A stretch of 11,953 nt of DNA from HRBIN15 sp039630445 (GTDB taxonomy: Bacteria > Armatimonadota > Fimbriimonadia > Fimbriimonadales > GBS-DC), in assembly GCA_039630445.1 (NCBI GenBank), contig JBCNVA010000036.1, forward strand, positions 1-11,953, read 5' to 3'. Within the stretch, counting starts at the first letter, position 1; each line of letters opens with the position of its first letter. Shown here in pieces: positions 6,914-11,953 of the stretch. The notes under the pieces were generated by a model. It did no database searches. It saw nothing but the letters and a program-made list of their open reading frames with translations, and had not been told where the DNA came from. Both the position numbers and the translations under genes were made by a program.

Positions 6914-7888
6914 CAGCAGTATAGGCTTGAACACCTCGCGCTGTTCAGCAGCGCGGAACGCTTCGTCCGCCTCGTCAAAAGCGTAAAGGTGGACGAGCGG
7001 ACGCAGCTGCAGCAAGCCAGACGCCACCAAATGCAGGCTCTGTTCCCATGCGTGGTTGCTGGAGCGCGAACCGACCACGGTCAACTCCTTCAGCGTGATG
7101 GCGTACCAGTCGAGCTGCACCGGTTCAGGGCGGTAGCCGAATACGATAATGCGCCCTGCCTTGCTTGCAATCCGTACGCAAGTCTCTGCAGCAGTGGGCG
7201 AGCCAGCGGCGTCGATAACCACATTCGCTTCGGGCAGTTTGGCACTCTCCGCTGAGGGATCGAACACTTCGGCTTGGCTCAGTTGCTGCGCCACTTCACG
7301 CCGTTGCGGGAGCGGATCCAGTCCGAACCGTCGCTGCACGCCCCATAGGCGCGCCAGCTGCAAAAACACCTGCCCGAAAAAGCCCAGCCCAACGACAGCG
7401 ACGCTCTCATCTGGGCGCGGATTCGCCAGATTCATCGCGGCGACACAGGTCGCTACAGGCTCCACCAGCGCAAATTGCCAGCGATTTTCAGGCGCAACAC
7501 CCTCGGGCAGTCGGTAGAGGTTACGCAATGGGGCGCGCAAATAGTCGGCAAAGCCGCCATCGACACTGATGCCGATATGCTCCAGTTGCTCGCACAAGTT
7601 CAGTCGCCCTCGGCGGCAGTAGAAGCAGGCGCCACACACAATCTGGGGATCAACAACGACCCATTCGCCTGCACGGTTGGCGGGTTGGACGATTTCACCC
7701 ACGATTTCGTGTCCCAGCGTGAGCGCGTCGCCGCGCCAGTCGTGATGCCCCCGCTGCTTCAGGTGCAGATCAGTACCGCACACGCCGCAGGCGTGGACAC
7801 GGATCAGCGCGTCGCCCTCGCGGGGGGTGGGCGTTTCGATCTCCTGCAGGCGCATCATCCCAGGCGCAATCAGCCGATAAGCGCGCAT
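6908..7888 (-). CDS. Zinc-dependent medium-chain alcohol/polyol dehydrogenase
   Basis: This is a cytoplasmic NAD(P)-dependent dehydrogenase of the MDR superfamily, 326 residues, similar in layout to threonine and sorbitol dehydrogenases. The catalytic zinc ligands are C37 in ACGVCGTDLH, H60-E61 in LGHEIVGE and probably E143 in LVEPVATC. The structural zinc is held by C85, C88, C91 and C99 (CGACFYC then C). The Rossmann motif is GLGFFG (167-172), and an aspartate near the end of the second strand (FGLDPLP) favours NAD over NADP; that preference is inference. The length is slightly below the usual 340-350. The ATG at 7886-7888 has GAGGTT about 6 bases upstream; an earlier in-frame start near 7957 would lie inside the Uma2 gene. 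It follows that gene by 10 bp, so it is last in the minus-strand unit. The substrate is unknown. Confidence 0.9.
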   Translation of the reverse strand: MRAYRLIAPGMMRLQEIETPTPREGDALIRVHACGVCGTDLHLKQRGHHDWRGDALTLGHEIVGEIVQPANRAGEWVVVDPQIVCGACFYCRRGRLNLCEQLEHIGISVDGGFADYLRAPLRNLYRLPEGVAPENRWQFALVEPVATCVAAMNLANPRPDESVAVVGLGFFGQVFLQLARLWGVQRRFGLDPLPQRREVAQQLSQAEVFDPSAESAKLPEANVVIDAAGSPTAAETCVRIASKAGRIIVFGYRPEPVQLDWYAITLKELTVVGSRSSNHAWEQSLHLVASGLLQLRPLVHLYAFDEADEAFRAAEQREVFKPILLL

Positions 7889-7898
7889 GGGGCAACCT

Positions 7899-8525
7899 CT
7901 AAATCTCGTCGGGGTTGACGCCCAACTCGCGCAGGCGCTGGGCGAGGCGATAGGCACGCTGCGCCAGCTCGGTAAAGCTCAAAAAAGGTGAGCCATCAGG
8001 CGCGGTCAGCCCCATCTCCGTGCCATCTGCCTTCCCAAACCGCACCCCCAACAGAGGACTGACCCATCCGACCATCTTCTGGATTGGCTCCAGCTTTGAA
8101 CCGCGCCGAATCCAGCCCTGCCATACGCTTGCCTCTGGGTCATAGATGTAGTACTCCTGTACGCCATACTCCTCATAGAAGCGGAACTTCTGCTCCCACT
8201 CCTCTGGGCGATTGCCCGGCGAGGCGATTTCGAACACCACTTGCGGCGGGATGTTTGCTTCTTGCCACTGCAGGTAGCTGCGCCGATGCCCTTTGGGACG
8301 CCCGAACACCACCATCACATCGGGCGCCTGACGAATGTCGGGTCGCCCCTCGACGGGATACCAGAACAGGTCGCCCGCCACGAACACATTCGGGTCATGC
8401 AGAAACACGCGATCCAGATTGCCCTTGAGCGTGGTGATGCACTCAAACTGTTTCGTATTTTCTGCCATCGGCTGCCCATCGGTCTCAGGATAGACGATTT
8501 CCTGCTGGGTTGCTGGCGCTGTCAT
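7899..8525 (-). CDS. Uma2-family (DUF820) PD-(D/E)XK nuclease-fold protein
   Basis: The 208-residue protein belongs to the Uma2 family, whose members have a restriction-endonuclease-like fold but mostly unproven function and occur in many copies in cyanobacteria, Chloroflexota and relatives. The core residues are visible: D69 in RQAPDVMVVFG, E99 in PPQVVFEIASPGN and K113 in EWEQKFRFYEEYGVQEYYIYDP, the usual D...ExxS...K...Y..GV.EYW-type order. The C-terminus, a short arginine/leucine helix ending LRELGVNPDEI, is the characteristic Uma2 tail, shorter than in many members. The start is the ATG at 8523-8525, with GAGGGTGAT about 8 bases upstream; a GTG three codons earlier is possible. It begins 27 bp after the SbcC-like gene and ends 10 bp before the dehydrogenase. 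A TATACT (complement of 8543-8548) could be an internal -10 box but lacks a -35. Confidence 0.88.
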   Translation of the reverse strand: MTAPATQQEIVYPETDGQPMAENTKQFECITTLKGNLDRVFLHDPNVFVAGDLFWYPVEGRPDIRQAPDVMVVFGRPKGHRRSYLQWQEANIPPQVVFEIASPGNRPEEWEQKFRFYEEYGVQEYYIYDPEASVWQGWIRRGSKLEPIQKMVGWVSPLLGVRFGKADGTEMGLTAPDGSPFLSFTELAQRAYRLAQRLRELGVNPDEI

Positions 8526-8552
8526 CGGGATCACCCTCAGGGAGTATACCTC

Positions 8553-11363
8553 TTATAAGTCGGACAGGTCTGGCGATTCAGAGAGATCGGGCAGGGTCTC
8601 GGCGGTGCGCTGGAACACTCGGCTGGCGCGCGTGCGCTCATCCCGCACCACATAGAGCGTGCGGTCTGCCGCCTCGTTGATGTCTTCAATATGGGAAATG
8701 ATCAAAATCTGCTCGAACCAGTCGCGCAGGTTGTTCAGCAGTGTCAGCACATTCTGGCGGCGGTCGGTATCGAGCGAACCGAACACCTCATCTAAGATCA
8801 GCAGCGAGAGGGGTTGCCCTGCGCGTTCGGTGATGAGTCGCGCCAGCGCGAGGCGCATGCAGAGGTTCACGATATCTTGCTCGCCTCCAGAGATCACCGC
8901 CTTGCGCATGCCGTCATCGATGAGGTGGAAGCGGTACTCCTCGTCCAGCTCCAGCTGGGTGTAGCGCCCGTTCGTGAGGTGGGTCAGGAACTCGGTGGCG
9001 TAGCTGGCGAGGGTGGGGCGCAGCTGCTGATTGAGTTCAGTGCGAAAGGCTTGCATCGCCTTGCGCAGCGTGTCGTGCAGGAGCCATTCTTGCTGCTTGC
9101 GCTTGAGTAGCTCCTCGCGCTCCTGAATCTGGGCAAGTTGTGCATGGAGCTGTTGAAGGTGTTGCTGATAGCTCTGCAGCTCGGCTTGAAGCGAAGCGAG
9201 CTGGGTTTCCGATGCCCGCACCTGCGCGTCGGCTTGCTGATAGCGCTCTGTTGCCTGTTCATACTCCACTTCTGAGAAGCCCAGCGCCTGAAGCTCGGCA
9301 TACGCCTGAGCGAGCCGCGCCTCGGTCTCCGCTTTCTCCTGCTTGGTCTGCTCGATTTGCTCTCGGACGGACGGCTCTTCATTTAGAATGGTGCGAAGCT
9401 GGAGCGCCTCCTCATAAAGTGGGCGCAATTGCTCCATTTCGTGCTGTAGCTGCTCATGCTCAGCAGGGTCATAGCCTTCGGGCAGGCGAGCGAGTTCCTG
9501 CTCCTTCTGGTGCAGTTCACGCTGTCGGGTTTGTAGCTCGCGTTCCACGCGCGACTTTTCCTTTAGCTGTACAGTGAGCGTTTGTGCCTCTTCGCAGGCG
9601 GGGCGCAGATGCTCCAGCTGTTCGCTAAGGCTTCGCTCCTGTTCAGGGTCATAAGGCGGGATTTGCTCGATTTGGGCGCGTAGTTTATCCGCTTGCGCCT
9701 GCAGGGTGGGTAGCTCCTTCAGTTCCGCCTGCAGGGTTTTGTGTTGCACTTGCAAGCTGGAGAGGTGCTGAAGGCGTGCCTCACGCTCGCCTTCCAGCTG
9801 CTGCAGCTGTTGGCGGCAGGTAGCGATCGCCTCAGGCTCCTGCTGGGCGGCTTGATGCGCGTCTTGCAGCGAGTGCAGGGTGCGCGTCGCCTCCTCTAAG
9901 GCGTTTTGCACCTCGGCAAGGACGCGCTGGTAGGCGTCGCCCAGCGGCTGCCCGCAGGTGGGGCATTCGCTCTCCGCACCAAGCGCCACGAGCTGCTGAT
10001 AGCGCTGTTCGAGCTGGGCAAGGGCGGCTTGCTGCGCTATTAATTTGGCTTCGGCATCGGCGCGTTGGGCATGCCATTCCTGGGTCAGCTGCTCCAGGGT
10101 CGCCTGCAGCGCTGCGCGTTGCTCCTCCAGCTGGCGCATCTGCGCCTCGGCATGCTTGATTTGCTGGGCGAGTTCGTCCGCTTCCCCTTGGCGGGCTTGT
10201 AGGGCATCGATGCGCTCCAGCAGGGCATTTCGCTGCGCTTCGAGCTGGGCGCGCTGGGCAGCTTTGGCGGCTTGCTGGCGCAGTTGCTTGAGCTGGGCTT
10301 CTAACTGCTGCGCCTGTTGCACAAGGGGCTGGAGCTGCTGGAGTCGCTCCGCCTTTTGGGCGAATTCATGCAGCTGCTGCTGGAGCTGCTCGCTTTGGCG
10401 CAGCAGCCCTTCGATATGGGCGCGCAGGGCGGCACGCTGCTGCTCGCTGCGGGCGAGCGCCTCCAGCTCGTGGAGCCGTTGCTGCACCTGCTGATAGCGT
10501 TGCAGGTACGGCTTGAGTGCCTTCAGGCGTTTGCCTGCTTCTTGGATCTGCGCCCAGCGCACCTTCAGCTGCTGAATACGCCCTTCGATGCCTTGCGCCT
10601 GGGTTTGGAGCAGCTGGATCTGGTTTTGCAGCGCATCGTGTGCCTGCTTTTTGAGTTGTGCCTCGCGCAGCTGATGGGTCGCTTCCTCCAGCTGGGCGCG
10701 GGCGGTGGCAAGTTGCTGCTCAGTGATTGCGACTTCGCGTTCGCGCTGGGCAATCGTCTGGCATGTCTCCTGAATCTGTTGCTCGACGAGGGTGCGGTCG
10801 CCCAGCCCTTGCTGCAGTCCCGCTACCTCTGCGCTGAGGCTCTTGGTCTGCTGTGCGATTTCGTCGAGGGCGGCACCGATGCGTTCATAGCCCAGCATGC
10901 GGCTGATCTCCTCGCGGCGGCGTTCGGGCGCATAGCTCATAAACTCCAGCTCTTTCTGGCGGGCGCAGAAGCTGGTCTGGAACTGATTGAGGGTCATGCC
11001 CAGCAGGTGCTGCACCGCTTCAGTCACGGCGCGTGTGCCGCGTGCGAGGCTTTGTGGAGTGCCGTTTTGGATCTGAACAAGCAAGGCGTCTTTTTCGGTG
11101 CGCGTGACCTGATAGAGCCTGTGTCCCAGCTGGAAATCGAGGCGGACACGCACTTTTGCACCGCCCTGCGACCACATGAAGCGCAGGGTCTCGCTGGTGC
11201 CGCGCGCCGCGCTTGACCCATAGAGCGCCCACAGCACCGCTTCCACAAGAGTGGTTTTGCCCGCGCCGTTCGCGCCCACAATCGCCGTGATGCCCGTGTC
11301 GAAGGGCACGACCGCACGCTCATACTGCCGAAAATTTTCTAACTCCAGCTCCAGCAGTCGCAT
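8553..11363 (-). CDS. sbcC: SbcC/Rad50-type AAA/SMC ATPase with zinc hook
   Basis: The 936-residue DNA-repair ATPase has a split head. Head, first half: Walker A GANGAGKTT (30-38), then a Q-loop region with QTSFCARQKELEFMS (about 129-143). Next come two long glutamine/leucine/glutamate-rich coiled-coil arms (about 165-460 and 480-790), joined by the hook CPTCGQPL, where C467 and C470 would bind zinc between two subunits. Head, second half: the ABC signature ISGGEQDIVNLCMRLALARL (SGGEQ 825-829), Walker B LLILDE (854-859) and the switch histidine H891 in IISHIEDI. The length suits the family (about 880-1050). Family knowledge: SbcC pairs with the nuclease SbcD/Mre11 to open hairpin and blocked DNA ends. 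No sbcD lies beside it here; the next gene downstream is a Uma2 nuclease-fold protein. The start ATG 11361-11363 has AGGGAT close upstream. The C-terminus ends in an acidic DLSESPDLSDL tail. Confidence 0.93.
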   Translation of the reverse strand: MRLLELELENFRQYERAVVPFDTGITAIVGANGAGKTTLVEAVLWALYGSSAARGTSETLRFMWSQGGAKVRVRLDFQLGHRLYQVTRTEKDALLVQIQNGTPQSLARGTRAVTEAVQHLLGMTLNQFQTSFCARQKELEFMSYAPERRREEISRMLGYERIGAALDEIAQQTKSLSAEVAGLQQGLGDRTLVEQQIQETCQTIAQREREVAITEQQLATARAQLEEATHQLREAQLKKQAHDALQNQIQLLQTQAQGIEGRIQQLKVRWAQIQEAGKRLKALKPYLQRYQQVQQRLHELEALARSEQQRAALRAHIEGLLRQSEQLQQQLHEFAQKAERLQQLQPLVQQAQQLEAQLKQLRQQAAKAAQRAQLEAQRNALLERIDALQARQGEADELAQQIKHAEAQMRQLEEQRAALQATLEQLTQEWHAQRADAEAKLIAQQAALAQLEQRYQQLVALGAESECPTCGQPLGDAYQRVLAEVQNALEEATRTLHSLQDAHQAAQQEPEAIATCRQQLQQLEGEREARLQHLSSLQVQHKTLQAELKELPTLQAQADKLRAQIEQIPPYDPEQERSLSEQLEHLRPACEEAQTLTVQLKEKSRVERELQTRQRELHQKEQELARLPEGYDPAEHEQLQHEMEQLRPLYEEALQLRTILNEEPSVREQIEQTKQEKAETEARLAQAYAELQALGFSEVEYEQATERYQQADAQVRASETQLASLQAELQSYQQHLQQLHAQLAQIQEREELLKRKQQEWLLHDTLRKAMQAFRTELNQQLRPTLASYATEFLTHLTNGRYTQLELDEEYRFHLIDDGMRKAVISGGEQDIVNLCMRLALARLITERAGQPLSLLILDEVFGSLDTDRRQNVLTLLNNLRDWFEQILIISHIEDINEAADRTLYVVRDERTRASRVFQRTAETLPDLSESPDLSDL

Positions 11364-11381
11364 AGCATCCCTGCACTTTCT

Positions 11382-11399
11382 GAACGACCTGACAGGTTC
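11382..11399. promoter_or_regulatory. Palindrome in front of the SbcC-like gene, possible operator
   Basis: The 45-bp gap upstream of the SbcC-like gene contains GAACGACCTGACAGGTTC. Within it ACCTG-A-CAGGT (11387-11397) is a perfect 11-bp palindrome, and GAAC and GTTC bracket the site at 11382-11385 and 11396-11399. The inner palindrome is too tight to make a good RNA hairpin, so a protein-binding site is more likely than a terminator. GAAC/GTTC half-sites occur in some bacterial SOS boxes, but the spacing here does not match any I know. Confidence 0.3.
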
Positions 11400-11408
11400 A
11401 CCACTTCG

Positions 11409-11953
11409 CTACTTCGCCGCTTCTTTCTTGTTGGGTTGTTGCTGAGGTGCTTTAGGCTGCAGAGGTCGCACTTCTGGAACAGACTTGGGTTCCTCAGCCT
11501 GCGGTTGGGCTTGCCCTTCGGGCTTAGGCACGATCAGGGTGAACACTGCTGAAGGATAAAGCACCACTTCCTCCCTGCCGTCGCGCACACCTTTGCCAAC
11601 CCCTTGAATATCGAAGCTCGCACCACCACGAAACTCGATCTCTGCGGTGTGCAGGGCGACCTTCATCGAGTCGTATTTGCCTTTGATGGTGATAGTGCCT
11701 TTGCCGTGAAAGATACGGATGCGCTTGTCCATCGGCGGGTCGAGCGTCACACCGCGCGGGAGCTTTTTGAGTTCACGGAAGCCCTGAGGGATAATCTCGC
11801 CCTGCAGGTCGCCCACCAGCACGAAACCGTGCCCCTTGATGGTAAGCGTGCCCTCGCCCCGCGAAAAGAATCGGATGCTCTCGCCCTTGACGCGGAGGCT
11901 GCCTTCTTTAGGGGGCGCGTTTTTCGGCGCGTTCTGGGCAGGCGCTGACTTGT
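11409..11953 (-). CDS. Hypothetical protein with repeated beta-strand motif (5' end beyond window)
   Basis: The frame is open to the window edge (181 visible codons), so the N-terminus is missing; a GTG at 11822 is only an internal possibility, because the coding pattern continues upstream. The visible part begins with an Ala/Pro/Lys linker (KSAPAQNAPKNAPPKEG), then a beta-rich region with a duplicated element: IRFFSRGEGTLTIKG (11832-11876) and IRIFHGKGTITIKG (11679-11720), each followed by more short strands (GFVLVGDLQG, VALHTAEIEFRGGASF). It ends in a Pro/Gln/Lys-rich disordered tail. This looks like a small repetitive beta-sheet or beta-helix domain between low-complexity linkers, possibly exported, but the signal-peptide region is not in view. 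I do not recognise the family. The stop lies 45 bp before the SbcC-like gene on the same strand, so it may head or belong to that transcription unit. Confidence 0.7.
   Translation of the reverse strand, partial: KSAPAQNAPKNAPPKEGSLRVKGESIRFFSRGEGTLTIKGHGFVLVGDLQGEIIPQGFRELKKLPRGVTLDPPMDKRIRIFHGKGTITIKGKYDSMKVALHTAEIEFRGGASFDIQGVGKGVRDGREEVVLYPSAVFTLIVPKPEGQAQPQAEEPKSVPEVRPLQPKAPQQQPNKKEAAK
11679..11876 (-). repeat. Degenerate two-copy protein repeat IR(F/I)F-GxGT(L/I)TIKG
   Basis: Two copies, at 11832-11876 and 11679-11720, encode nearly the same 14-15 residue strand-turn-strand motif about 50 codons apart. Nucleotide identity is only moderate, so this is an old duplication within the hypothetical protein, not a recent DNA repeat. 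Confidence 0.55.

Noticed and set aside
7889..7957. N-terminal extension of the zinc dehydrogenase
   Set aside because: It overlaps the end of the Uma2 gene and has no MDR-like sequence; the family N-terminus begins at the ATG 7886-7888.
9700..10700. Dense CTGCTG/CAGCTG-like repetition suggesting a DNA repeat
   Set aside because: It is explained by glutamine and leucine codons of the coiled coils; there is no regular unit at DNA level.
10317..11216. A 299-codon plus-strand frame rich in leucine, antisense to the SbcC-like gene
   Set aside because: It mirrors the glutamine/leucine/glutamate codon bias of the coiled-coil gene on the other strand, has no recognisable domain, and the minus-strand frame carries every SbcC motif.
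1..11953. tRNA, rRNA, CRISPR arrays, phage or toxin-antitoxin modules
   Set aside because: No cloverleaf, rRNA core sequence, spaced direct repeats or matching protein families were seen on either strand.

Overview
This 12 kb window is gene-dense, GC-rich bacterial chromosome. It has nine intact protein genes and two cut off by the window edges. No tRNA, rRNA, CRISPR array or recognisable riboswitch was seen. The gene set suggests an aerobic, possibly thermophilic, deep-branching lineage of the Armatimonadota, Chloroflexota or Deinococcus-Thermus kind: a Thermus-type ba3 cytochrome oxidase with its tiny subunit IIa, a Uma2-family protein, and many Zn- and NAD-dependent enzymes. This taxonomic guess is inference; no marker gene is present.

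Left edge (1-381, minus): the N-terminal part of a DDE-type transposase, running off the window. About 50 bp beyond its start is a good sigma70-type promoter (435-464) reading right. It drives a four-gene respiratory operon on the plus strand (588-3565): subunit IIa (40 aa), subunit II with a complete CuA site, subunit I with all heme and CuB ligands, and a SCO/SenC copper chaperone whose start overlaps the subunit I stop. Together they encode a minimal B-type heme-copper oxidase plus its CuA assembly factor.

Middle (3548-6913): a minus-strand pair, a HEXXH putative zinc metallopeptidase of unknown family followed by a Gfo/Idh/MocA oxidoreductase. This pair is transcribed divergently from a soluble GAF-domain histidine kinase on the plus strand with no response regulator beside it.

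Right part (6908-11953, minus, read right to left): a repeat-containing hypothetical protein cut by the window edge, an SbcC/Rad50-type ATPase with zinc hook, a Uma2 (DUF820) PD-(D/E)XK protein and a zinc-dependent medium-chain dehydrogenase. Their spacings of 45, 27 and 10 bp look like one transcription unit. No sbcD/mre11 gene accompanies the SbcC-like gene inside the window, and a nuclease-fold gene follows it directly.

Both convergent gene pairs overlap at their stop codons with no visible intrinsic terminator. The most interesting items are the HEXXH protein, the SbcC-Uma2 pairing, the structured leader of the oxidase operon, and the palindrome in front of the SbcC-like gene.
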